A DNA stretch of 64,000 bases. It comes from Lysinibacillus sp. OF-1. Lineage in GTDB: Bacteria; Bacillota; Bacilli; Bacillales_A; Planococcaceae. Location of the stretch: assembly GCF_028356935.1 (NCBI RefSeq), contig NZ_CP102798.1, forward strand, positions 1,984,001 through 2,048,000, in the 5' to 3' direction. Under the pieces are notes generated by a model. It did no database searches. It saw only the letters and a program-made list of their open reading frames with translations, and was not told the DNA's origin. A program made the position numbers and the translations under genes. This document shows, piece by piece, positions 8,136 to 16,872 of the stretch. How positions within the stretch are numbered: position 1 is the first letter of the stretch; each line of letters starts with the position of its first letter.

Positions 8136-8950
8136 TATCGCTCCCCCCTCGTAGCCTGCTTAAATTTCATTAAAATACAATCCAAATCCTCTTCATTTTG
8201 CTGGTTTTGATAGGAGTCTACAATCGCACCGTCATGGAAGAACAACACCCGATTGGCATAGGTAGCAACATAAGGGTCATGAGTGACAAGTAAAATCGTT
8301 TGTTGACTCTTTTTTTGAAGCTCAACAAGCAACTCCAATATCTCATCCGTCGTATTGACGTCCAGCGCTCCTGTTGGCTCATCAGCTAGCAAAATAGGCG
8401 GATTTGCGATAATGGCACGAGCAATAGCAACCCGTTGCTTTTGTCCTCCTGATAGCTCATGTGGTCGATGCTTTGCCCAAGCGCCGATTTTCAGTTTTTC
8501 CATCATGTGCTGCACGCGCACTTTAATGTCCTTACTAGAAACATCATTTAAAATAAGGGGGAGTGCAATATTATCTTCCACGGATAAATCTTTTAACAGA
8601 TGAAAGGATTGGAAGATAAAGCCGATATTTTCTTTACGAAATTGCGATGCTTTGGGCTCTTGATATATATCCTGAGCCTCCTGACCAAATAAAAATAATG
8701 CCCCGTCTGTTGGTTCATCAATCGCACTAATCATATTCAGTAGGGTACTTTTACCAGAGCCGCTTGTCCCCATAATGGCCACCATCTCTCCTTGATAAAT
8801 GGTGCAATGGATATTTTTTAAGGCGTTCACGGTGTGATGCTTTTGCTGATAAATTTTGGACATCCCTTCAACACGTAACACTTCCGTTAAACGTCCTTCA
8901 GGGATGGGTATTGCATTAATGACTTCTTTCAACGGATTGAACCCACTCAT
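8135..8950 (-). CDS. ABC transporter ATP-binding protein with extra N-terminal segment
   Basis: This MacB/LolD-class ATPase partners the downstream permease. Walker A is GTSGSGKST (about 62-70), the signature LSGGQ (about 167-171), Walker B ILLADEP (about 187-193), and the switch His is in VTHD. ATG8950 follows GGGGG by about 10 nt and lies inside the end of the sigma gene. Related ATPases begin near LRVEGMSKIY; here about 25 residues precede that point (SGFNPLKEVINAIPIPEGRL). That segment resembles the short N-terminal region of some ECF anti-sigma factors. Confidence 0.85.
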   Translation of the reverse strand: MSGFNPLKEVINAIPIPEGRLTEVLRVEGMSKIYQQKHHTVNALKNIHCTIYQGEMVAIMGTSGSGKSTLLNMISAIDEPTDGALFLFGQEAQDIYQEPKASQFRKENIGFIFQSFHLLKDLSVEDNIALPLILNDVSSKDIKVRVQHMMEKLKIGAWAKHRPHELSGGQKQRVAIARAIIANPPILLADEPTGALDVNTTDEILELLVELQKKSQQTILLVTHDPYVATYANRVLFFHDGAIVDSYQNQQNEEDLDCILMKFKQATRGER

Positions 8951-9476
8951 CAAGATATGCCCCCTTTAATTGTTGTCGTAATGCTTGCAAGCCACGGCGA
9001 ATATGTGTTTTGACGGTGCCTTCAGGGCATTGTAAAATCGCTGCAATATCCTTGACGGAGTAGTCCTGATAAAATCGTAGCAATAACACCGTTTTATACT
9101 TTTCCTCAAGCTGGCAAAGAGCCTGCCATAAATCCAGCTCTTCCTCGATATATGTAGGAGATGTACTTTTTAAATCCTCTAAGGTTTGTGGTTCGACAAG
9201 CTGAACCTTCTTTTTCTTGGCTATATAGGTTTTACAGCAATTGATCATAATGCGGGTTAGCCAAGTGGTAAAATAGTGCGGCTCCTTTAATTGTGCTAAG
9301 CCCTCAAAGGCTCGAATAATCGTTTGCTGAAAAACTTCTACGGCGTCGTTTTCATTTTGTACATAGACATAAGCCATACGATAAAGCTTATGCTGCTCCA
9401 GCTCAATTAGCTGATAAAACGCTTGCTCATCGCCATGTTGGGCTAAGGCTACAAGAGATTGTTGCGTGGTTGTAAT
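8916..9476 (-). CDS. ECF-type RNA polymerase sigma factor, probable ATT start
   Basis: This sigma-70-family ECF factor has region 2 (LYRMAYVYVQNENDAVEVFQ, then AFEGLAQLKEPHYFTTWLTRI) and region 4 (LLLRFYQDYSVKDIAAILQCPEGTVKTHI). The open frame extends to a TTG at 9530, but no ribosome site precedes it. A perfect AGGAGG at 9485-9490 sits 8 nt before an ATT at 9474-9476, giving 186 residues that begin ITTTQQSLVALAQ, the usual place for an ECF protein to start. No separate anti-sigma gene is present. The next genes encode the ABC transporter, whose ATPase start overlaps this gene's 3' end. Confidence 0.8.
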   Translation of the reverse strand: MTTTQQSLVALAQHGDEQAFYQLIELEQHKLYRMAYVYVQNENDAVEVFQQTIIRAFEGLAQLKEPHYFTTWLTRIMINCCKTYIAKKKKVQLVEPQTLEDLKSTSPTYIEEELDLWQALCQLEEKYKTVLLLRFYQDYSVKDIAAILQCPEGTVKTHIRRGLQALRQQLKGAYLDEWVQSVERSH

Positions 9477-9559
9477 GAAAATCGCCTCCTTTTCGACTAT
9501 TAGACTCGGCAAGTCGTCATTTCGATTCAAGTTTTTTATTTTTAGGAAGAAACTTAATA

Positions 9560-9588
9560 AGCATACCCATTTAATAGAAGGTTATCAA
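9560..9588 (-). promoter_or_regulatory. Candidate sigma-A promoter for the sigma-ABC operon
   Basis: On the minus strand TTGATA and TATGCT are separated by 17 bp. The predicted transcription start lies about 75 nt before the ATT start codon. No obvious ECF-type AAC/CGTC promoter is seen, so autoregulation is not evident. Confidence 0.4.
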
Positions 9589-9636
9589 TTTACTGCTATA
9601 ATGATAGTGGTTTAATCGAAAAAAAGGAGTGAGTTT

Positions 9637-10021
9637 ATGAGCAAAAAACCTATTTATGTTGAGATAGACATCCAGGCTCCTATAGAAAAAGCATGGGATT
9701 ATACACAAAAACCACAGCTGCATGAGCAATGGGATTTACGTTTTACATCCATTACATATATACCGAAAAGAGCACCTGAGGAGTCACAGCGTTTTACCTA
9801 TGAAACGAAGGTCATACCAGGTTTACAGGTTAGTGGCTGGGGAGAAAGCAAGGGGGAGCATCATAAAGAAAATGGCATCATTGACCGCTTCGCATCGGAT
9901 GACGATATTGGGGATTCCTTTTTTACAAATTGATTATCATATTGAAAGAAATAAGGTAGATTGGCAGGAAATGACTAGTTCAAACGAGAAGGTCCTTATA
10001 GAGTCAACTAAAAAGGAGTGA
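9637..10021 (+). pseudogene. Frameshifted SRPBCC-family (START-like) gene
   Basis: ATG9637 has AAGGAG upstream. The first 75 or so residues read like an SRPBCC polyketide-cyclase protein (PIYVEIDIQAPIEKAWDYTQ, then LHEQWDLRF). The frame stops at TGA 9931-9933. Protein-like sequence resumes in the next frame from about 9910 (GIPFLQIDYHIE...LIESTKKE) to TGA 10019-10021. The joined length is about 127 residues, shorter than usual, so an internal deletion as well as the frameshift is likely. The next gene begins 4 bp later. Confidence 0.65.
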
Positions 10022-10025
10022 TGGT

Positions 10026-10463
10026 TTGCGTTTAACAAAAGGAATTACTGGTTTTGATGCCGAGCATTTAATCGAGCAGGATATGCGTACGTTTCAGTCA
10101 ATGGTGTACCATTTAGTGACAAGTGAACAGCGAGCAAAAGTAAGACAATTTATCGATGAACCTCCCTTTGTCTACATGCAGGCAATGGTGGACTTAGATG
10201 GGGAGAAGCTGACAATTCTTCATCATCGATATATGCCCTATATTGCGTTTGCGAAGCAGAATGAGGAGCTTCCCTTTACATTTTTATCAAAGCCTCGGCT
10301 ACACAAATATTTCCCCATGCGTAAATGCTTAGAAGCGACTACTCTTATGACATTACTATCAAAGGATCAGGCTTTACATAGCTTATCAGTGACGGAATGG
10401 CAGTACATCGCTTATTTTAATAGCCAAACGATTGGCGACGTTATGTTTAATGCTTGGGATTGA
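10026..10463 (+). CDS. Conserved hypothetical protein
   Basis: This 145-residue protein starts at TTG10026, 7 nt after AAGGAG, and sits immediately behind the broken SRPBCC gene. It looks soluble and has no signal peptide. It has an aromatic-rich core (PPFVYMQAMVDLDGEKLTIL, then PYIAFAKQNEELPFTFL) and ends FNAWD. I do not recognise a family. Position suggests co-transcription with 9637-10021. Confidence 0.55.
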   Translation: MRLTKGITGFDAEHLIEQDMRTFQSMVYHLVTSEQRAKVRQFIDEPPFVYMQAMVDLDGEKLTILHHRYMPYIAFAKQNEELPFTFLSKPRLHKYFPMRKCLEATTLMTLLSKDQALHSLSVTEWQYIAYFNSQTIGDVMFNAWD

Positions 10464-10625
10464 TTGTAGTCCAATATACTCAAGACGAAAGATGCTATAA
10501 AAAACACTATATTGACCAAGTTATTTCTGGAAATCTAGTAAAAATTCCTAAAGCCACCAATCCTTCTTGTTAAATGGTAGATTACTATTTATGGAATAGA
10601 TATGGAAAATAAGGAGTTTTTGCAG

Positions 10626-12308
10626 ATGAAGTTCAAAACAATCAGTCGACGCATTGTTTTTTCCTTTAGTATTGTCATCGCCATCATGATAGGCTACATT
10701 GCGTACAACTATTATGCCATCACACAAAGCAACAATGCGACAGAACAAATTGTTCAGCAAGAATTACAATTATTAATTGCAGATTTTGAGCAAGCACAAA
10801 CAATCGATTTAAGAATAGCGGCAGTTAGAGGCTATGTACTGTCTGGTAATGAAAAATATAAAGAGATTTTCCAAGATAATGTGGCGAAGGCAGCCGACAA
10901 CGAGGAAAAACGATCAGCACTCACAACCTCAGGTGAATTCGGGAAATATGCGCAAATGGCAAAGGAATGGAATCGTTATATTGAACAACAAGTATTTGCA
11001 GTATATGACAAGGGTCAAACCGAGCTTGCTATCCAAAATTTAACGAAAATGGATGACACGGCAACCGCGATTCGTGAGGGCTATGAAGGGTTAGCGGCGC
11101 AACGAAAGCAAGCCATTAATGAGGTAGGCACGGACATGATTGCTGCTGGTGAAAATAAACAGCTAATTGCGATTGTCGTAGGTATTTTCATTGTCCTGCT
11201 AGCCGTGATGATTGAACTACTAAGTGCCCGTGGTATTTCAAGACCCATTATTACATTAACAGAGCGTATGCAACGAATGACGAAGGGGGATTTAAGCGAG
11301 CCCCCTTTACCTATTCAATCAACGGATGAAGTGGGCCAGTTGATGGAAGCGACCAACACAATGGCAGATATTTTAAATCGACTCTTGAAACATATTCAAA
11401 CAGTGTCGGATGAGGTAGCGGCTCACAGTGAGGAGCTTTTGCAGTCAACCACGGAGGTAAAAGCAGGTACAGAACAAGTTGCCACTACTGTAACAGAAAT
11501 CGCCAGCGGTACAGAACGACAGGCAAACCATGCAGCAGATGTCGCTTCCTCCATAAACGACTTTGCTGTCAAAGTAACGACTGTTCATGACGGCAGTAAA
11601 GACGTTCAACAATATTCGCAGGAAGTCAAAGCTTTAACAGAAGAAGGTAGAGATGCCATGACCTCTTCCACAAAGCAAATGGAAGCGATTCAGCAGATGG
11701 TAAAGAACGCGGTGGATCAGGTAACTGGTTTCAGTAAACAAACACAAGAAATTTCTAAGCTTGTAGCGGTCATTCAAAATATTGCGGCACAGACAAATTT
11801 ATTAGCACTGAACGCAGCGATTGAAGCAGCCCGAGCTGGGGAACAAGGAAAGGGCTTTGCGGTGGTAGCCGACGAGGTTCGCGCATTAGCCGAGCAGGTG
11901 GCCTTCTCCGTTGATGATATTACAGCCATTGTAGGAACCATTCAGGATGATTCGAGGACAGTGACCTCCTCATTAGAGCAAGGCTATGGGGAAGTAGAAA
12001 AAGGCACAGCGCAAATTGCCACGACCAATACAACATTCTATCGTATTGCAGATGCGATCGATGCCATTGCAGCAAGCATTGATGGGATGTCATCAGATTT
12101 GCACGGGGTTGTTCACAATACTGTCACGATTCACCAATCTGTCGATGATATTGCGGCTGTCTCTGAACAGTCAGCGGCAGGTATTCAGGAAACATCGGCG
12201 ACCATTGAACAGGCTGCAAGCTCTATGGAGGAAATGAAACATAGTGCCGAGCATTTAGCAGAAATGGCCGAACAATTAAATGGCCTCATTCGTCGCTTCA
12301 AACTATAG
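10626..12308 (+). CDS. Methyl-accepting chemotaxis protein
   Basis: This 560-residue transmembrane chemoreceptor has TM1 at about residues 10-30, an extracellular helical four-helix-bundle-type sensor (about 31-180), TM2 about 185-205 ([20 protein letters not shown]), then HAMP and the coiled-coil signalling domain. The hairpin tip is E-A-A-R-A-G-E-x-G-x-G-F-A-V-V-A-x-E-V-R. ATG10626 is chosen over the in-frame ATG10602 because AAGGAG lies 9 nt before it. No chemotaxis genes are adjacent. The ligand is unknown. Confidence 0.93.
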   Translation: MKFKTISRRIVFSFSIVIAIMIGYIAYNYYAITQSNNATEQIVQQELQLLIADFEQAQTIDLRIAAVRGYVLSGNEKYKEIFQDNVAKAADNEEKRSALTTSGEFGKYAQMAKEWNRYIEQQVFAVYDKGQTELAIQNLTKMDDTATAIREGYEGLAAQRKQAINEVGTDMIAAGENKQLIAIVVGIFIVLLAVMIELLSARGISRPIITLTERMQRMTKGDLSEPPLPIQSTDEVGQLMEATNTMADILNRLLKHIQTVSDEVAAHSEELLQSTTEVKAGTEQVATTVTEIASGTERQANHAADVASSINDFAVKVTTVHDGSKDVQQYSQEVKALTEEGRDAMTSSTKQMEAIQQMVKNAVDQVTGFSKQTQEISKLVAVIQNIAAQTNLLALNAAIEAARAGEQGKGFAVVADEVRALAEQVAFSVDDITAIVGTIQDDSRTVTSSLEQGYGEVEKGTAQIATTNTTFYRIADAIDAIAASIDGMSSDLHGVVHNTVTIHQSVDDIAAVSEQSAAGIQETSATIEQAASSMEEMKHSAEHLAEMAEQLNGLIRRFKL

Positions 12309-12379
12309 AAAATTGCGCTTGATTTCAAACTTCCAACACATTTACGCTGTATACTATTGCATTGGAAGGTGGAATCATT

Positions 12380-13336
12380 TTGAGAAAATATTTACTTTTA
12401 TTATTAATGAGTACTTTATTCATGGCACCAGTTGCCTATGCCCATACGATGGATAAAAGTACACTATTCACAGATGTCCCTGAAACAGCCTCCAATATTC
12501 AGGACATTATGGTATTACACAGTATTGGGCTTCTTGGGTACAATGGCAAAGATATGGCCTTAAACCCAACAGACAACTTATCACGCAAGGATTTTGCAGG
12601 CTGGGTAGGTGGCTTCTTTGGCCTAGCAGGATCGACTGTAGATGAGCTAGCACAAGCAGCACAAAAAGAGGATTACGTTTCTTCCTTAGAGGGGGACCTT
12701 ACGTACAAAGAAATTAATACTGCCCTTTTTCATCATAAACTAGAACTAGCGAATCCAGATGCAACCATGACAAAAGAGGAGTACATTGCGTTCTTAACAG
12801 AGAACCTAACATTTGATATGGGTGGTCATACGCTTATTCAAATGGGCGGCTTTGCAGAAGGACCAACAGGTACTATTGAAGATGTCGTAACAGGTGACGA
12901 AACAGGGCTCATCATTGGTGGTAAAACATACATGCTGTCAGGACACCCGCGCATCTTTGCTGATTCAACAGATGCCAAAAACTGGGTAGGTCAACAACTG
13001 GAACGCTCTATTTTCACAACAGCAGGAGATCATCATCATGGTCATGACGGTGGTCAAGAAGAAAGTCACGGGGATCATGCAGAGGGGCACGGCGACAGCC
13101 ATGAACACGAAGCAGCAGCCTCGAATGAAGCTACTCTACAATATGTGCAAATTAGCTCCGCACAAGTAGCAAAAGAGGACGCCAAAGAAGTGCAGTCAGC
13201 GAATGCCACACCAAAAGAACAACAAACAGCCGCAGCAGATGACACAACATCCAACTCAAATACAGTATGGATGATTGCCATCCTAATCGTGCTAGCAGCT
13301 ATTTTCGCCTTTGTTTTTGTGAAACGAAAAAAATAA
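12380..13336 (+). CDS. Secreted, membrane-anchored protein with SLH-like region and His-rich tail
   Basis: This 318-residue protein starts at TTG12380 (GGAAGGTGG upstream). It has a signal peptide (cleavage after A-Y-A), an SLH-like segment (LFTDVPETASNIQDIMVLHSIG), a middle domain and a histidine/aspartate-rich stretch (HHHGHDGGQEESHGDH, then HGDSHEHE at about 222-245). A C-terminal transmembrane helix ends in KRKK. The His-rich part suggests binding of zinc, copper or nickel at the cell surface. It has no operon partner and a terminator follows. The metal role is inference. Confidence 0.7.
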   Translation: MRKYLLLLLMSTLFMAPVAYAHTMDKSTLFTDVPETASNIQDIMVLHSIGLLGYNGKDMALNPTDNLSRKDFAGWVGGFFGLAGSTVDELAQAAQKEDYVSSLEGDLTYKEINTALFHHKLELANPDATMTKEEYIAFLTENLTFDMGGHTLIQMGGFAEGPTGTIEDVVTGDETGLIIGGKTYMLSGHPRIFADSTDAKNWVGQQLERSIFTTAGDHHHGHDGGQEESHGDHAEGHGDSHEHEAAASNEATLQYVQISSAQVAKEDAKEVQSANATPKEQQTAAADDTTSNSNTVWMIAILIVLAAIFAFVFVKRKK

Positions 13337-13349
13337 AGCAAATTTTAAG

Positions 13350-13394
13350 AACCAGCAATGATCGAGGAAATTCGGTTATTGTTGGTTTTTTTTA
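13350..13394 (+). terminator. Terminator after the His-rich protein gene
   Basis: An imperfect stem AACCAGCAAT / ATTGTTGGTT is followed by TTTTTTTT. Confidence 0.75.
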
Positions 13395-13581
13395 CAGGAA
13401 ATGATTGCTATAATAAAGTAAAGTGCGGATAGTAAGCTAACATGATTTCATAGCATGATTCGCACCAAAAATATTGATGGAAATGCCGCTTGGACAGAAC
13501 TATATTGGTTATTAATACCTATTTTTTATTTATAAACATTAATATTAAGGATATTTTGTTGAGAATTTATTTATTTTCGCA
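13395..13581 (+). other. AT-rich CRISPR leader-like region
   Basis: No gene is seen. The last 70 bp before the first repeat are very AT-rich (TATTTTTTATTTATAAAC, TTATTTATTTTCGCA), as leaders are. A weak hairpin (GTGCGGAT ... ATTCGCAC) lies near 13421-13464. No cas gene or cas remnant is recognisable. Confidence 0.35.
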
Positions 13582-13808
13582 GTCACTCTCTGTATAGAGA
13601 GTGTGGATTGAAATTGTTGTAGAAATACCTGTACGATAATGGTCACTCTCTGTATGGAGAGTGAGGATTGAAATAAGTAATACAGTTATTATATCTTCTG
13701 ACTGGCAGCAGTCACTCTCTGTAAGGAGAGTGTCGATTGAAATCTCCTGCCCCTCGTAACTGCCTAAGTGAGTCCGTCACTTACTGCATAAAAAGTGTGC
13801 TATTCTTT
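13582..13808 (+). CRISPR. Orphan mini-CRISPR array, type I-C-like repeats
   Basis: Three 33-bp repeats lie at 13582-13614, 13642-13674 and 13711-13743, with a degenerate fourth at about 13776-13808. The inverted arms CACTCTC / GAGAGTG are invariant in the first three; changes fall in the loop and just after the stem. The 3' end GATTGAAAT matches the end of type I-C repeats. Spacers are 27, 36 and about 32 bp. The array is very short and decays at the distal end. No cas genes are in the window, so it can only work with proteins encoded elsewhere. Confidence 0.75.
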
Positions 13809-13843
13809 AAAACTAAATAACCATCACAGATAAATAAAAAAGG

Positions 13844-13892
13844 TGAACAGCAACAGGTGGGGTCAGTTGACCTACAATCGCTGTTCATTTTT
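13844..13892. terminator. Complex hairpin downstream of the CRISPR array
   Basis: The outer stem TGAACAGC / GCTGTTCA is followed by TTTTTTATT, and an inner hairpin GGTCAGTTGACC sits within the loop. AAAAAA on the other side makes it potentially bidirectional. It closes the array region before the beta-helix gene. Confidence 0.55.
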
Positions 13893-14043
13893 TATTCCCC
13901 AAAACCGTACACATTCATTAAAATGTCAAACCTTTCATGTGAATGCATGCATATTGCAGCAATTTTGCACAAAATTGAATAACCCTAAGCATGTTCGGTA
14001 TATAAATAGGGTACGATCATTTTTTAGGCTAAGGAGTGTGCAA

Positions 14044-15603
14044 ATGGCTGTACTTGTGGTGAAGAGGAGTATTATGCATCGGTATCAAAGTATCGGGCAG
14101 GCAATTGAAGAGGCAATGCCTGGCGATATGATTGAGATTCGGGATGGGATTTATGAGGAGAGCTTGGATATTTCCAAGCGGCTGACGTTGTATGGGGTTG
14201 GGAATGTGACCATCAAGGGTGGCGTTTTTATTCGCTATCAAACCCATGTGGATATGCGAAATTTACGGTTTCGGCAAGGGCAGGGGCTATATATCAAAGG
14301 GGATTTACAGTTAGAAAACTGTATTATTGAGGAGCAATTGATTCGGACACAGATGATGGTGAGCTATGGTAGTTTGCTGATGAAAAATTGTGCTGTGCTG
14401 GCGACATCGCTAAATCATTTTGGGCTACGGGTGGCAAATGGTTCAAGTGTGATCCTCGTTGACACGACATTTGAGCATCATGTGAAGGCCCAAATCATTG
14501 CCCAAAATTGTGAGCTGACGTTGACGAATTGTCTGCTGCTGGAGGGGAAAAAGCATGGTATTTTTGCCATTCGTCATGTGAAGCTGGTGCTGGAGGACTG
14601 TGAGATTCATGGGCATGCCAAGGCACAAATTATTGCAGCAGCGAGTGAAATGGCTATGACGAATTGTCTGGTTCATCAGGGGCAAGGGGTAGGAATTCAG
14701 CTATTTGATGGCACGACTTTGCGGATGGATGGCTGTGAAATAAAAGAGCATCTCGATACGAATATGGTTGTCCACCGCAGTGAGCTAATGATCGCCGATT
14801 CAATCTTTTCAGATGGGCAAGGTCACGGTCTTTACCTTGGTGAAAAAACGGAAGCGAAGTTATATGATTGTCAATTTTATCGACATGTGAAGGCACAGAT
14901 TCTGATTGAAAATAGCCAGGTAGAATTTCGTAAATGCCACATCCGAAATGGCATGGCTGTGGGTGTAGCGATTGTCGACGAAGCAGATGTTTCGTTGACG
15001 GAATGTCAAATTCAAAATCATCAGCAATTCCATATCATTGTGGATGCCAGTGGACTTCAGCTTCGTCAATCTACCATTCAATTTGGACAATCGGGTGGTA
15101 TTTATGGCAATGATCATGCCAAGATTATGATGCAACATACAATGATTCGAGAGCTGCAAAGCCATCACATCTATATAAACAATGCCCGTTTGTTTACACA
15201 GTATTGTACCTTTGAACAAATGCAAGGAAATGGCATTACTTGTATTGATGCCATTTTTGAAGTAGCCCATAGCTATTTTAAAGACGGTCAAGAAAGTCCT
15301 TATGCCATGATTTGGTCAGATCAATCAATGGGACGTATTGAACATTGTACGGTGGATGAGGCAGCCCGACCATTTTTAGCATTGTCCAATAAATCATTAA
15401 TGGAGATACGTCATACGGATATTCATGCAGTAAAGGCTCCAGCTGTGGTCCAGGAAAATAGTCAATTATTTGTGCAAGGGCAAGTTCATACAGGGACATG
15501 GCAAAAGGATGCAGCGTCCAAGGTTTCCTCAATTGAGGGTATGCAGGTGATGAAAGACCATAAGATAGAAATCCCGAAACATGATATTAAAAAAATAATA
15601 TAA
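14044..15603 (+). CDS. Right-handed parallel beta-helix repeat protein
   Basis: This 519-residue protein is made almost entirely of 20-24-residue beta-helix coils like those of pectate lyase/NosD folds (for example LTNCLLLEGKKHGIFAIRH and MTNCLVHQGQGVGIQLFDG). The N-terminus (YQSIGQAIEEAMPGDMIEIRDG) is the usual cap of periplasmic-copper/NosD-type repeats. ATG14044 has AAGGAG 7 nt upstream; the frame is open further but lacks a start with a site. There is no signal peptide, so it is cytoplasmic or exported non-classically. No catalytic residues can be assigned. Confidence 0.8.
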   Translation: MAVLVVKRSIMHRYQSIGQAIEEAMPGDMIEIRDGIYEESLDISKRLTLYGVGNVTIKGGVFIRYQTHVDMRNLRFRQGQGLYIKGDLQLENCIIEEQLIRTQMMVSYGSLLMKNCAVLATSLNHFGLRVANGSSVILVDTTFEHHVKAQIIAQNCELTLTNCLLLEGKKHGIFAIRHVKLVLEDCEIHGHAKAQIIAAASEMAMTNCLVHQGQGVGIQLFDGTTLRMDGCEIKEHLDTNMVVHRSELMIADSIFSDGQGHGLYLGEKTEAKLYDCQFYRHVKAQILIENSQVEFRKCHIRNGMAVGVAIVDEADVSLTECQIQNHQQFHIIVDASGLQLRQSTIQFGQSGGIYGNDHAKIMMQHTMIRELQSHHIYINNARLFTQYCTFEQMQGNGITCIDAIFEVAHSYFKDGQESPYAMIWSDQSMGRIEHCTVDEAARPFLALSNKSLMEIRHTDIHAVKAPAVVQENSQLFVQGQVHTGTWQKDAASKVSSIEGMQVMKDHKIEIPKHDIKKII

Positions 15604-15626
15604 AAGCCGATTATACAAATAAGATA

Positions 15627-15657
15627 AGTAGTTTCAATTTTGAAATTACTTTTTTTA
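15627..15657 (+). terminator. Terminator after the beta-helix gene
   Basis: The stem AGTAGTTTCAA / TTGAAATTACT is followed by TTTTTTT. Confidence 0.8.
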
Positions 15658-16054
15658 TGGAATGGAGAAAATAGGTTTTATTCATGTGAAAAGTGGGTAA
15701 AGGAATATGTTTGCACAGTTGAAAAACCTTGAGTTTGTGCAAAAGAACACGATAATTCGACAAAATGCATGATTATTTTTATAATAGAATAGATGTCATC
15801 CTGCGATTTCTGTAATATTTTGAATATTTTAATGGAAAAGCTATACAATTCCTTGTAAAAGTTATGATGAAAATAATAAAGTATAAATAAAATGTAAAAA
15901 AATTATTAAGTAATAATCGATAAGAGATTGATTATTTACGATGTTTTATCCTATAATTAGTAAAAATGGTTCATGTGATAAGATAATTATACGTTATTTG
16001 AGAAATGTGTGTAATGATTTTACAATAATAAAATGACAGAGATATTGGGGTGAT
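15658..16054. other. AT-rich intergenic region without a recognisable gene
   Basis: About 400 bp of very AT-rich DNA with stops in all frames. The only structure seen is an inverted repeat TTTGCACA (15710) with TGTGCAAA (15736). It probably contains the promoter for the small gene at 16055. Confidence 0.4.
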
Positions 16055-16252
16055 ATGTGTATGTTTGGGCTGACAAAAGAAGAAATTATGTTGCTGCTAG
16101 AGGGGGTTGAGTTAGCAGAAAAGCAAAAGAATGTGATTGCTGATATCTTACATTTAAACAATATGCGAATCGAACAACAACTCGCATTAATGATCCATTT
16201 AATCATAGATGAGCGCGAACGAAATATTTCCAACAATACATATCTAAACTAA
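16055..16252 (+). CDS. Small helical protein of unknown function
   Basis: A 65-residue protein preceded by GGGGTG, with ATGs at 16055 and 16061. It is predicted all-helical and amphipathic (TKEEIMLLLEGVELAEKQKN), with no membrane segment, and ends with a hydrophilic tail. No family is recognised. A strong terminator follows, which supports it as a real transcription unit. Confidence 0.55.
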   Translation: MCMFGLTKEEIMLLLEGVELAEKQKNVIADILHLNNMRIEQQLALMIHLIIDERERNISNNTYLN

Positions 16253-16261
16253 AAAGTATCG

Positions 16262-16303
16262 AAAAATCACAGGTGAGCTACACAAAGCACCTGTGATTTT
16301 TTT
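16262..16303. terminator. Strong bidirectional terminator
   Basis: AAAAATCACAGGTG pairs with CACCTGTGATTTTTTT. It separates the small gene from the convergent acetyltransferase gene. Confidence 0.9.
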
Positions 16304-16314
16304 GTCAGCCATTT

Positions 16315-16749
16315 TTATAATTTTTTTGTGAAGCAGATAATGCGATTGGCTTCTGTAAAACCGAGTTGTAGATGGACGCGTAAACTTTCTTCATTATGCC
16401 ATTCACAGTCACTAGCAAACGCTTGACAGCCTTTGTTCTTTGCCCATTGCTCACAGTGCGCTACAAGCTGTCTTGCATAGCCTTGCTGTCGATAATCTGC
16501 CATGACGAAAAGACCTTCTAAATAACCTACAGGGCTAGAGTTAGTACCTTCTACATAATCCGTTCGCAATTGGCATTGAGCAAATCCAATGGCTTTAGCC
16601 TGGTCATAGGCTAGAAAAATAGCGGCGTTGTCTTCCTTTAAGAGCTGAGCCATCTCTTCGGCAAATGCCTCTAGTGAATGATTGGGCCAAAGCAGTAAGG
16701 CTAATGTGGCTGTTGCTAGAGCATCCGGTTGTGTTGCTTGCTTGATCAT
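16315..16749 (-). CDS. AAC(6')-like GNAT acetyltransferase
   Basis: This 144-residue protein starts at ATG16749, just after GGGGGG; the longer frame upstream lacks a site. Its GNAT fold has motif A in YLEGLFVMADYRQQGYARQL (Q/R-x-x-G-Y/x-A) and a C-terminus (FASDCEWHNEESLRVHLQLG, then TEANRIICFTKKL). That arrangement is characteristic of aminoglycoside 6'-N-acetyltransferases such as AAC(6')-I enzymes. It would transfer acetyl from acetyl-CoA. Whether it confers resistance in this host is unknown; chromosomal homologues are often silent or have other substrates. Confidence 0.7.
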   Translation of the reverse strand: MIKQATQPDALATATLALLLWPNHSLEAFAEEMAQLLKEDNAAIFLAYDQAKAIGFAQCQLRTDYVEGTNSSPVGYLEGLFVMADYRQQGYARQLVAHCEQWAKNKGCQAFASDCEWHNEESLRVHLQLGFTEANRIICFTKKL

Positions 16750-16872
16750 ACAATCCCCCCCTGGAAAAAAATGAAACGAAACGATTTTTAGCACGTACAA
16801 ACTAGTAAGAGCTTCCACTAATGTTACATTTTCTATTTTAACACCAGTACTGAAAAAGGGGGAATCTACTGA

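Noticed and set aside
13843..14043. N-terminal extension of the beta-helix protein
   Set aside because: The extension covers a terminator hairpin and has no start with a ribosome site; ATG14044 has AAGGAG at good spacing.
14029..15532. Several long antisense ORFs within the beta-helix gene
   Set aside because: They are frame shadows caused by the repetitive composition of the beta-helix coding strand.
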